47,082 bases of DNA from Bacteroides xylanisolvens XB1A (lineage in GTDB: Bacteria; Bacteroidota; Bacteroidia; Bacteroidales; Bacteroidaceae). The translations under genes were made by a program, and so were the position numbers. Below are positions 24,429 through 31,243 of the stretch, piece after piece; the stretch's first letter is position 1; every line of letters begins with the position of its first letter. The stretch covers positions 1,985,084 through 2,032,165 of the forward strand of contig NC_021017.1 in NCBI RefSeq assembly GCF_000210075.1, read 5' to 3'. Under the pieces are notes generated by a model, which saw only the letters and a list, made by a program, of their open reading frames with translations, was not told the DNA's origin and made no database searches.

Positions 24429-24435
24429 AAAGATA
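24428..24435 (-). promoter_or_regulatory. Putative -7 box of the ATPase remnant
   Basis: TATCTTTG on the minus strand matches TAnnTTTG, 47 bases upstream of the remnant's ATG. Confidence 0.5.
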
Positions 24436-24606
24436 TTTATTCTTAAGGGAACGGCAAACTTTTTCTTTCTTTTTATAAATTCTTTACCCTTCCCAATTAA
24501 AAATTTTATGATCGTTTCTATTGATTTGTACCAGTATTATTGTCAAACTGTCAGGGTGATATTCAAGTATATGAATATCAATACTATATCACCTGACAAT
24601 AGATGC

Positions 24607-25145
24607 TGACAATAGGCTGACAATAAAATACCTCTACTTTTACTGTCAGTCTTATTTTTATCTCTTATGATCCTTTTATGACTTGATAAATAATAGTCTT
24701 AGAAGCATGTTCTGAAGTAACGTCGCATTTTAATAACAGCCTCCCAAAGTGATATCTACCTATATAGTTCCATTAACGTGCCTATGTAGTTGCCCTAGAG
24801 TGTCAGTATAGTTCTACTGAAGTACCGCTATCTTTACTTTGTCACGGCCGTGGTGACTTCTTCCCACAGCCGTGACGAGTTCCTACCACGGCCGTGGAAA
24901 GATCTCGTCACGGCCGTGGAGAGTTAACAATACTGATGCTTTAATGTAACAATACCTACTTGTTAAGTGAAAGATACCAGCTATATATCATTCATTTAAT
25001 AGGGGGATTCATTTTAAAAAGCTGCTTTCTATGTGGATGGTATGGTTACTGCAGGCGATGATGTCCTTGGTGCATCCTGCCCCAAAGCAATCAAAGAACA
25101 GGCTGACAATAAAAGTTCTAATTTTTTATTGTCAGCCTATTGTCA
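24607..25145. repeat. Segment bounded by 22-bp perfect inverted repeats
   Basis: The 22 bases at 24607-24628 are the exact reverse complement of 25124-25145. The repeat contains two copies of TGACAATA separated by GGC. Further TGACAATA motifs lie at 24593-24601, 25103-25111, 25151-25159 (inverted) and 25206-25214. The enclosed 495 bases include a 22-bp phased array but no convincing protein gene. The arms have the look of element ends or of clustered protein-binding sites. Bases 25101-25114 and 25124-25137 also form a local 14-bp perfect hairpin. Confidence 0.65.
24760..24935. repeat. Array of eight 22-bp phased units with CACGGCCGTG palindromes
   Basis: The palindrome CACGGCCGTG occurs at 24843, 24887 and 24909, with a one-mismatch copy at 24865, all exactly 22 bases apart. 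Upstream, in the same 22-base phase, are three related units starting at 24760, 24782 and 24804 that share the core TAGTT at the same offset. A unit at 24826 joins the two sets. The period is not a multiple of three, which argues against coding. It is two helical turns and the size of typical iterons, so the sites would lie on one face of the helix. Confidence 0.75.
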
Positions 25146-25269
25146 TGGCTTATTGTCAGCATGTAAACCGATGATAATCATTATACTATCGGGTAAAAAC
25201 TTTGGTTGACAATAAGAATCATCAAATTTATATGTAGACTTAATATCTGTCTTTCCAATAGTACACATC

Positions 25270-25463
25270 TTTACAAAAATAGAGGGGAACTTCTGGATGA
25301 ATCCATTTGTTCCCCTCGAGGGTATTGCTAGCCTTTATCTCTTATATTTTCAAAGGCAAGTAGCAACATCTAAATGTTACGTTTTCGACTTTGCAGTCGT
25401 TCGGGTGCCGCTCCATCCGAATTGACTTGCCTTTGTGGTTATTATTAACTTGTTGTTTTACAT
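25270..25463 (-). ncRNA. Structured RNA candidate, multi-branched
   Basis: The minus strand carries a -7 box (TAAATTTG, 25470-25477), then a closing stem of 11 perfect base pairs (25425-25435 with 25351-25361). Inside are three small hairpins: AACAT/ATGTT, CGACT/AGTCG and TCGG/CCGA. This gives a four-way junction of 85 bases. A strong terminator-like hairpin ends the unit at 25282-25317. No protein frame explains the structure. It is not a tRNA, since the closing stem is too long and the arm sizes are wrong. The boundaries are inferred from the promoter and terminator. Confidence 0.45.
25282..25317 (-). terminator. Terminator of the multi-branched RNA candidate
   Basis: Arms GAGGGGAAC (25282-25290) and GTTCCCCTC (25309-25317) pair perfectly, with an inner TGGAT/ATCCA stem. 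On the minus strand a T-rich stretch (TATTTTTG) follows. Confidence 0.65.
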
Positions 25464-25469
25464 CTACCG

Positions 25470-25477
25470 CAAATTTA
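25470..25477 (-). promoter_or_regulatory. Putative -7 box for the multi-branched RNA
   Basis: TAAATTTG on the minus strand matches TAnnTTTG. It lies just downstream of the T tract that ends the upstream RNA candidate. Confidence 0.4.
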
Positions 25478-25482
25478 TAGGC

Positions 25483-25683
25483 ACAAAAAAAGCGGAGAGC
25501 ATTTGCCTATCCGCCAGAGAGGGAGTCGAAGCCCTAAACACACAAACAGGAAACACTCCCCGCATATTGCAAGGAGCATCTATCTGCTTCTCTGTGTGTT
25601 TGGAATTTTCGACTTTTCTCCGGCACAGAAATCAGCTAAACGCTTTTTTTCTTAAAACAAACGATACAGTCGCGCTACGACTG
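25483..25683 (-). ncRNA. Structured RNA candidate, rod-shaped, 6S RNA-like
   Basis: On the minus strand a -7 box (TATCTTTG, 25690-25697) precedes a ~200-base unit that ends in a GCGGA/TCCGC hairpin followed by seven T residues near 25483. Between them a long interrupted rod can be drawn by eye: AGCGTTT with AAATGCT, GCCGGAG with CTCTGGC, GTCGAA with TTCGAC, and AAACACACA with TGTGTGTTT, separated by internal loops, with a complex apex. Length, own promoter and rod shape fit 6S RNA. The Bacteroidales-1 RNA motif is another candidate. No covariance model was run, so identity is open. An 87-residue frame on the other strand appears to be a shadow of this structure. Confidence 0.5.
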
Positions 25684-25689
25684 ATTGTG

Positions 25690-25697
25690 CAAAGATA
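25690..25697 (-). promoter_or_regulatory. Putative -7 box for the rod-shaped RNA
   Basis: TATCTTTG on the minus strand matches TAnnTTTG and predicts a transcript start near 25683. Confidence 0.55.
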
Positions 25698-25882
25698 ACA
25701 ATTAATTAAGTTATACAGTCTTTCATCCTATGTTTTTTTCTCTGTGCAGAGTGTTTTTGTTCTATGTTCCATAAAATCGTTTGAAATAGTCTGGTTCCCT
25801 TGCTATGACTATATCTCATAAGATTCATATCGTTTATTTTATATATTTTCACTAAACCTCTCGGAGTTGTGCGAATTATTGT

Positions 25883-25890
25883 TATTTTTG
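25883..25890 (+). promoter_or_regulatory. Putative -7 box of the outer-membrane protein gene
   Basis: TATTTTTG matches TAnnTTTG, 41 bases before the start codon at 25932. Confidence 0.6.
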
Positions 25891-25931
25891 CCTCACATAA
25901 TTTCTAAACAATAATTAAATTATTTATTCGT

Positions 25932-26567
25932 ATGAAAAAGGCCTTGTTATTGTTCGCTCTAGTAGCGATAAGCGTAGTGAGTATCAATGCTCAAGACAAC
26001 CTGAAATGGGGTGTGATGGCAGGTATGAATGTTAGTAAATACACCATTACAGGTTTTGACAGCAGGATAGGTTTTCACGCAGGAGTTAAAGCAGAAGTGG
26101 GATTGTCGCAGGATGCGAATGGTAGTGGTGCCTATATGGATTTCGCTGCATTGTTGACATTGAAAGGTGCTAAAGTTGATGGCGGATCACTTGCAAGCAT
26201 AACATTTAATCCATACTATCTGGAAGTACCAGTACGTGTAGGATATAAATATGCAGTGAATGATGATTTCTCATTATTTGGTAGTGTAGGTCCTTATATT
26301 GCTGTCGGACTGTTTGGAAAAGCAAAAGCGAAAGTGGACGGTGATTATTTTGATTTTGATGAAATAGGAGGCAATTCAGCATCCGAAGATATATTTGGCG
26401 ACGATGGTCTGAAACGATTCGACCTCGGTCTTGGACTGAAAGCCGGAGTTGAGTTCAGTAAGAAATATCAGGTTGCCATAAGCTATGATTTCGGACTTGT
26501 TGAGGTAATCAAAGAAGTAGGAATGAAGAACAGAAACCTGATGATCTCATTGGGATATATGTTCTAA
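25932..26567 (+). CDS. Outer-membrane beta-barrel protein
   Basis: This 211-residue exported protein has a signal peptide, MKKALLLFALVAISVVSINA, cleaved before QDNLKWG. The mature part has the alternating pattern of an eight-stranded barrel: KWGVMAGMNVSKY, GFHAGVKAEVGLS, PYYLEVPVRVGYKY, FSLFGSVGPYIAVGLFG, FDLGLGLKAGVEFSKKYQVAISYDFGL and a final aromatic strand MISLGYMF ending in Phe, as BAM substrates do. It resembles the PorT/outer-membrane beta-barrel families of Bacteroidetes. A specific role is not known. It lies just upstream of the metal-efflux operon, but that operon has its own promoter and operator. Confidence 0.87.
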   Translation: MKKALLLFALVAISVVSINAQDNLKWGVMAGMNVSKYTITGFDSRIGFHAGVKAEVGLSQDANGSGAYMDFAALLTLKGAKVDGGSLASITFNPYYLEVPVRVGYKYAVNDDFSLFGSVGPYIAVGLFGKAKAKVDGDYFDFDEIGGNSASEDIFGDDGLKRFDLGLGLKAGVEFSKKYQVAISYDFGLVEVIKEVGMKNRNLMISLGYMF

Positions 26568-26576
26568 AACCGATTT

Positions 26577-26591
26577 TGCAACTTTGTTGCA
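26577..26591. promoter_or_regulatory. Palindromic operator upstream of the metal ATPase and Fur genes
   Basis: TGCAACTTTGTTGCA is a perfect 6-3-6 palindrome overlapping the -33 region of the ATPase promoter. The position suits a repressor, and the downstream Fur-family gene is the obvious candidate. The match to any defined Fur or Zur box was not tested. Confidence 0.6.
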
Positions 26592-26603
26592 TAAATCATT
26601 TGC

Positions 26604-26611
26604 TACCTTTG
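26604..26611 (+). promoter_or_regulatory. Putative -7 box of the metal ATPase-fur operon
   Basis: TACCTTTG matches TAnnTTTG, with TTTG at 26583-26586 about 17 bases upstream. The predicted transcript start near 26618 would leave almost no leader before the ATG at 26622, which favours the ATG at 26634. Confidence 0.6.
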
Positions 26612-26621
26612 CATCAACTAA

Positions 26622-28580
26622 ATGATGAATGTTATGGGACATTGTAGTTGTGGCGCTCATTCATGCGCAGCAGAAAAAAAGGTTGATGCAAAGGTTTCGA
26701 ACTTCCATGAATATGGGAAAGTGATATTCTCTCTCCTGCTGCTGGCAGGTGGAATAATAATGAATGCTCTCGATTTAGCATTCTTCCGTGAAGGATATGT
26801 TTCTTTGATATGGTATATCGTAGCCTATCTTCCGGTAGGAATTCCGGTGATGAAAGAAGCCTGGGAAAGCATCAGGGAAAAAGACTATTTCAGTGAGTTT
26901 ACTCTAATGATTATTGCTACTCTGGGAGCTTTCTATATTGGCGAATATCCGGAAGGTGTAGCCGTGATGCTATTTTATACGGTAGGAGAACTGTTTCAGG
27001 GTAAAGCGGTAGATAAAGCCAAACGTAATATCGGAGCCTTATTGGACGTAAGACCCGAAAAAGCACTGGTACTTAGAGAGGGTAATCTTGTTACTGAAAG
27101 TCCTAAAAAGATAAAAGTCGGTGAAATCATAGAAATAAAGGCAGGTGAGCGAGTGCCATTGGATGGAATCATGCAGAATGAAGTTGCCGCCTTTAATACA
27201 GCCGCATTAACGGGCGAAAGCGTGCCTCGTAATATTCGGAAAGGGGAGGAAGTGCTTGCCGGAATGATTGTAACCGACAAGGTAATCCGACTTGAAGTGA
27301 CGAGACCTTTTGACAAGAGCGCACTCGCCCGAATATTGGAACTAGTTCAGAATGCCGCCGAACGCAAAGCTCCGGCAGAATTGTTTATTCGCAAGTTTGC
27401 CCGTGTTTACACACCGATTGTTATCATACTGGCCGTATTAATTGTATTATCTCCATTTGTCTATTCACTTATCAATCCTGCATTTGTATTCACATTTAAT
27501 GATTGGTTATACAGAGCTTTGGTCTTTTTGGTGATTTCATGCCCATGCGCATTGGTGGTTAGTATTCCATTAGGCTATTTTGGTGGTATTGGAGCGGCAT
27601 CCCGATTGGGTATTTTATTCAAAGGAGGTAATTATCTGGACGCTATCACTAAGATCAATACGGTGGTATTCGATAAAACAGGAACCCTGACAAAAGGAAC
27701 CTTTGACGTGCAGGCCTGTAAAAGTGCAGGCGATATTTCGGAAGAAGAATTAGTGAAACTGATTGCTTCGGTAGAAAGTGATAGCACACATCCGATTGCC
27801 AAGGCTGTTGTAAACTACGCAAAAGAACAAAACATAGAACGCGTAACCGTTACCGATACGAAAGAATATGCCGGCTTCGGATTGGAAGCAACGGTAGGCG
27901 GAATACCGGTTCTGGTTGGTAATTGCCGGTTACTGTCCAAGTTTGATATATCCTTTCCGCAAGAATTGTTGAAGATGACAGATACCATTGTAGCCTGTGC
28001 TGTTGGAAACCGTTATGCCGGTTATCTGTTGTTGGCTGATGCCTTGAAAGAAGACGCAAAGGTAGCTATTGATCGCTTAAAAGCTTTAAATATTGAAAAC
28101 ATACAGATATTATCCGGTGATAAACAGAGTATTGTTACTAACTTTGCGGAGAAGCTCGGCATATCGAAAGCCTATGGCGACTTGCTGCCGGAAGGGAAAG
28201 TGAAACACCTGGAAGAATTGCGTCAGGATGAGGCAAACCGGATTGCATTTGTCGGCGATGGAATGAATGACGCACCGGTGCTTGCTTTGAGTCATGTCGG
28301 TATTGCTATGGGCGGATTGGGCAGTGATGCAGCCATTGAAACAGCCGATGTCGTGATACAGACAGACCAGCCGTCGAAAGTAGCCGAAGCTATCAAAGTT
28401 GGAAAGCTGACACGAAGAATCATTTGGCAGAATGTATCACTGGCATTTGGAGTGAAATTGCTTGTATTGATTTTGGGAGCCGGTGGAATCGCTACTCTTT
28501 GGGAAGCTGTTTTCGCAGATGTAGGCGTTGCGTTGCTTGCCATAATGAACGCCGTCAGAATACAGAAAATGATAAAGTAG
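26622..28580 (+). CDS. Zinc/cadmium-type heavy-metal P1B ATPase
   Basis: This ~652-residue ATPase exports divalent metals, most likely Zn2+, Cd2+ or Pb2+. It lacks an HMA domain and instead has a short Cys-rich tail (HCSCGAHSCA). Motifs in order are ALTGESVP, the TM6 metal site SCPCALVVSIPLGYFGG, FDKTGTLTKG with the phosphorylated Asp, the HPIAKAV nucleotide-binding motif, and GDGMNDAPVLA. A Lys in FGVKLLVLIL (TM7) and an Asp in FADVGVALLAIMNA (TM8) are the residues that mark the ZntA-like P1B-2 subgroup. In-frame ATGs at 26622, 26625 and 26634 compete; the promoter position favours the last. The fur gene follows after 7 bases. Confidence 0.92.
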   Translation: MMNVMGHCSCGAHSCAAEKKVDAKVSNFHEYGKVIFSLLLLAGGIIMNALDLAFFREGYVSLIWYIVAYLPVGIPVMKEAWESIREKDYFSEFTLMIIATLGAFYIGEYPEGVAVMLFYTVGELFQGKAVDKAKRNIGALLDVRPEKALVLREGNLVTESPKKIKVGEIIEIKAGERVPLDGIMQNEVAAFNTAALTGESVPRNIRKGEEVLAGMIVTDKVIRLEVTRPFDKSALARILELVQNAAERKAPAELFIRKFARVYTPIVIILAVLIVLSPFVYSLINPAFVFTFNDWLYRALVFLVISCPCALVVSIPLGYFGGIGAASRLGILFKGGNYLDAITKINTVVFDKTGTLTKGTFDVQACKSAGDISEEELVKLIASVESDSTHPIAKAVVNYAKEQNIERVTVTDTKEYAGFGLEATVGGIPVLVGNCRLLSKFDISFPQELLKMTDTIVACAVGNRYAGYLLLADALKEDAKVAIDRLKALNIENIQILSGDKQSIVTNFAEKLGISKAYGDLLPEGKVKHLEELRQDEANRIAFVGDGMNDAPVLALSHVGIAMGGLGSDAAIETADVVIQTDQPSKVAEAIKVGKLTRRIIWQNVSLAFGVKLLVLILGAGGIATLWEAVFADVGVALLAIMNAVRIQKMIK

Positions 28581-28587
28581 GAGAAAG

Positions 28588-29028
28588 ATGGAAGAAGATA
28601 TTTATTTGGATAAGCTGGTCAGAAGAGACATTAAGCCAACTGCAATAAGGCTCTTGGTGATAAAAGAGATGATGCAGGCAGAGCGTGCAGTGTCATTGCT
28701 TGACCTCGAAACATTGCTCGACACAGTTGATAAATCGACCATATCCCGTACCATCGCTCTCTTCTTGTCTCATCACCTCATACATAGCATAGACGATGGA
28801 AGCGGTTCGTTGAAGTATGCCGTTTGCGACAACTCTTGCAATTGTGTGGTACAGGATTTACATTCGCATTTTTATTGTGAGAAATGTCATCGTACATTCT
28901 GCCTGGAAGGTACCCATATCCCGGTGATTGATTTGCCTGAAGGATTTACTTTGCATAGCATTAATTATGTCCTTAAAGGGATTTGTCAGGAATGTTCTTC
29001 CGTGGGAATGACATTGGCAATGAAATAA
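28588..29028 (+). CDS. Fur-family transcriptional repressor
   Basis: This 146-residue protein is a Fur/Zur-type metalloregulator with an N-terminal winged helix (about 12-75, with VDKSTISRTIALFLSHHLI as the recognition region) and a C-terminal dimerisation domain. Two CxxC pairs, Cys97/Cys100 in YCEKCHRTF and Cys133/Cys136 in CQECSS, form the structural zinc site; His92 and His94 are candidate sensory ligands. It is co-transcribed with the zinc/cadmium exporter. This arrangement suggests metal-responsive control of efflux, with autoregulation through the palindrome at 26577-26591. A Fur or Zur repressor controlling an exporter would be unusual logic, so its metal is uncertain. Confidence 0.9.
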   Translation: MEEDIYLDKLVRRDIKPTAIRLLVIKEMMQAERAVSLLDLETLLDTVDKSTISRTIALFLSHHLIHSIDDGSGSLKYAVCDNSCNCVVQDLHSHFYCEKCHRTFCLEGTHIPVIDLPEGFTLHSINYVLKGICQECSSVGMTLAMK

Positions 29029-29030
29029 AA

Positions 29031-29076
29031 AAGGCCGAAACCCGGAACGATAAAAAGATCGTCAGGTTTCGGCCTT
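29031..29076. terminator. Shared terminator between fur and mdh
   Basis: A 12-bp perfect stem (29031-29042 with 29065-29076) contains an inner ACGAT/ATCGT stem. A six-T run follows on the minus strand, so it mainly ends mdh transcripts and may also serve fur. Confidence 0.85.
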
Positions 29077-29099
29077 CTGCTTTCGCTAATATTGTTTGA

Positions 29100-30101
29100 T
29101 TAGTCAATATTGGGATTCAAAGCATGCCAGTCCTTGATGGCTGGGATGATTCCCATTTCAATCACTTCGTCACGAAGTTTACATAAGTGTTCGTAGCTCT
29201 TTTCTAATTCTTCCTGTTCGGCAGGAGTTCCGGCTATTTCTTTATAAGTAACGCCGTCTTTAGTAATTGAAGTTTCCATCGCCATCATGATATGGTCGAA
29301 TTTGCCATTGGAAACATACGTTCCGGCAGGCCAGCGGAATGGCTGTCCGCCCATAGCAGCAGCAATCATTTCGATAGACAGATAAGCCGGGCTTTGGAAA
29401 GAAGAACGGCCGCGCAGGTCGATGATATGTTTTCCACCCTGGATGACACGTACTTTCAGTGCTTCCCATTCCGTCAACGGAAGGCGGGTAGTACCGATGA
29501 AATCGGTCAGGGGTTCTCCTTTTATTTTGGTGGTAGATGCAAATACAGCCATTTGTTCTCCATGACCGCCATACGTACGACAATTCTGAATGTCGGAAGC
29601 GGGGATATGGAAGTATTTCACCAGTTCGTTTTGCAGGCGGGTGCTATCCAACGCAGCCAATGTAGAAACTTGTGAAGGTTTCAAACCTGAATACAACAAA
29701 GTAATCAAGCCGGTGATGTCTGCAGGATTAAAGATGACAACGATATGTTTTACGTTCGGGCAATATTGACGAACGTCTTTTCCGAATTGAGCGGCAATCT
29801 CTGCATTTCCTTTCAACAGATCTTCGCGGGTCATACCTGCCTTACGGGCTGCTCCACCGGAAGAAACAATATAAGAAGCTCCGGTCAGCGCTTCTTTGAT
29901 GTCGGAAGTATAGGTAAGGTTGACACCTTCAAAACCGCAATGATACAGTTCTTCAGCTACTCCTTCCAAAGCTGGTGCGAATGGATCATAGAGACAAATA
30001 TTCGGAGTGAGTTTCATCATCATGGCTGTTTGTGCCATGTTGGAGCCGATCATTCCGGCAGCTCCCACAATCGTAAGTTTCTCGTTGGTTAGAAATTCCA
30101 T
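29100..30101 (-). CDS. mdh: Malate dehydrogenase
   Basis: This 333-residue NAD-dependent dehydrogenase belongs to the malate/lactate dehydrogenase family. The nucleotide-binding loop is VGAAGMIGSNMA near the N-terminus. The substrate loop AARKAGMTREDLL, the NAD-binding IFNPADI and the catalytic His in TYGGHGEQM are present. It reduces oxaloacetate to malate on the reductive branch toward fumarate and succinate in Bacteroides fermentation. The start at 30101 gives MEFLTNEKLTIVGAAG, slightly longer than the minimal family N-terminus. A -7 box is seen 52 bases upstream and a terminator follows. Confidence 0.93.
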   Translation of the reverse strand: MEFLTNEKLTIVGAAGMIGSNMAQTAMMMKLTPNICLYDPFAPALEGVAEELYHCGFEGVNLTYTSDIKEALTGASYIVSSGGAARKAGMTREDLLKGNAEIAAQFGKDVRQYCPNVKHIVVIFNPADITGLITLLYSGLKPSQVSTLAALDSTRLQNELVKYFHIPASDIQNCRTYGGHGEQMAVFASTTKIKGEPLTDFIGTTRLPLTEWEALKVRVIQGGKHIIDLRGRSSFQSPAYLSIEMIAAAMGGQPFRWPAGTYVSNGKFDHIMMAMETSITKDGVTYKEIAGTPAEQEELEKSYEHLCKLRDEVIEMGIIPAIKDWHALNPNID

Positions 30102-30152
30102 AATTTTATATGTTTAAAAAGGTGAATAATTTACTCTTTCTTTTTGTCGCTA

Positions 30153-30160
30153 CAAAGTTA
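30153..30160 (-). promoter_or_regulatory. Putative -7 box of mdh
   Basis: TAACTTTG on the minus strand matches TAnnTTTG, upstream of the mdh start. Confidence 0.5.
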
Positions 30161-30252
30161 ACATATTAGAACGCAGATTGTTCATTGCAAATAGTTTTTC
30201 TCGATAACGAAAAGTTATAGCTGACTGATTGAGGGATCTATTCAAAATAGAT

Positions 30253-30260
30253 TATCTTTG
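30253..30260 (+). promoter_or_regulatory. Putative -7 box of the S1-domain protein gene
   Basis: TATCTTTG matches TAnnTTTG, with ATTG at 30228-30231 at 21-base spacing. It predicts a short leader to the ATG at 30289 and excludes the longer upstream start. Confidence 0.6.
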
Positions 30261-30288
30261 CTGCTTATATAATATAATAGATAAGAAT

Positions 30289-31128
30289 ATGAGCATCGAA
30301 TTAGGAAAGTTCAACCAGCTTGAAGTCGTGAAGGAAGTCGATTTCGGCGTATATCTCGATGGTGGAGAAGAAGGTGAGATTTTGTTGCCTACCCGCTATG
30401 TGCCCGAGGATTGTAAGATAGGAGATTTTTTGAATGTGTTTCTTTACCTGGATATGGATGAGAGGCTGATTGCTACGACACTGACCCCGTTAGTGCAGGT
30501 CGGACAGTTTGCTTGTCTGGAAGTCTCCTGGGTAAATCAATACGGAGCTTTCCTGAACTGGGGATTGATGAAAGACCTGTTTGTGCCGTTCCGTGAGCAG
30601 AAGATGAAAATGCAGGTTGGACGGAAATACGTGGTTCATGCACATGTGGATGAAGAGAGTTACCGTATTGTGGCTTCAGCAAAAGTGGAACGTTATCTGT
30701 CGAAAGAAAAGCCGGAATATGCTCCGGGAGCAGAGGTGAATATTCTTATCTGGCAGAAGACGGACTTAGGCTTTAAGGCAATTATAGATGATATGTATAG
30801 CGGTTTGTTGTATGAAAATGAAATATTCTGTCCGTTGGAGACAGGGATGGAAATGAAAGCTTTTGTGAAACAGGTGCGTGAAGATGGTAAGGTAGATTTG
30901 ATTCTTCAGAAACCCGGTTTTGAAAAGATTGACGATTTTTCGAAAACGCTGCTAGACTATATCAAAGAGCACGGGGGACGAATCAACTTGAATGATAAAA
31001 GTCCTGCGGAAGATATCTACGACACGTTTGGTGTCAGCAAGAAAACCTTTAAGAAAGGAGTGGGCGACTTGTATAAGAAACGTCTGATTACCTTGCACGA
31101 GGATGGCATTGTTTTGGCGGATTCCTAA
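30289..31128 (+). CDS. S1 RNA-binding domain protein, CvfB-like
   Basis: This 279-residue protein starts at 30289 (MSIELGKFNQLEVV) and resembles CvfB/YitL: repeated S1-like OB folds followed by a winged helix. OB-fold segments include EVDFGVYLDGGEEGEILLP, WVNQYGAFLNWGLMKDLFVP and DLGFKAIIDDMYSGLLYENE. The C-terminal winged helix is LLDYIKEHGGRINLNDKSP followed by FGVSKKTFKKGVGDLYKK. CvfB proteins bind RNA and affect gene expression post-transcriptionally; the targets here are unknown. A longer frame from 30229 would start upstream of the -7 box and is rejected. Confidence 0.88.
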   Translation: MSIELGKFNQLEVVKEVDFGVYLDGGEEGEILLPTRYVPEDCKIGDFLNVFLYLDMDERLIATTLTPLVQVGQFACLEVSWVNQYGAFLNWGLMKDLFVPFREQKMKMQVGRKYVVHAHVDEESYRIVASAKVERYLSKEKPEYAPGAEVNILIWQKTDLGFKAIIDDMYSGLLYENEIFCPLETGMEMKAFVKQVREDGKVDLILQKPGFEKIDDFSKTLLDYIKEHGGRINLNDKSPAEDIYDTFGVSKKTFKKGVGDLYKKRLITLHEDGIVLADS

Positions 31129-31171
31129 ACAGAATAGGGATTTCCCTACATACGAATAGAGAGAATCATTG

Positions 31172-31200
31172 GGGTGGGGAGTTTCCTCACCCTATTTTTG
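31172..31200 (+). terminator. Terminator fused to the -7 box of the next gene
   Basis: An 8-bp stem (31172-31179 with 31185-31192, one G-T pair) is followed by TATTTTTG at 31193-31200. The T tract that ends the S1-protein transcript is also a full TAnnTTTG match, 43 bases before the next start codon. Confidence 0.7.
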
Positions 31201-31243
31201 TGGTATCAGATTAAAGATATAAATAATAAAAACGAGATAAGTT

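Noticed and set aside
24406..24609. A 67-residue plus-strand frame between the ATPase remnant and the repeat element.
   Set aside because: It is hydrophobic and aromatic only because the DNA is A/T-rich, and it runs through hairpins and TGACAATA motifs. No protein features are seen.
24760..24935. The 22-bp periodic array as a CRISPR.
   Set aside because: The repeated part is only ~10 bases, spacers are ~12 bases, and no cas genes are present.
25042..25209. A 55-residue frame starting MVTAGDDVLGASCPKAIKEQ.
   Set aside because: The first ~25 residues look protein-like and might be the tail of a lost gene, but the second half is encoded by the TGACAATA repeats, and the family could not be named.
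25351..25435. The cloverleaf-like fold as a tRNA.
   Set aside because: The closing stem has 11 pairs, and no anticodon loop, T-loop consensus or CCA end fits.
25435..25698. An 87-residue plus-strand frame between the RNA candidates.
   Set aside because: It lies antisense to the rod-shaped RNA and its terminator, and its composition (Cys, Ser, Arg, Leu scattered) looks like a shadow of structured RNA.
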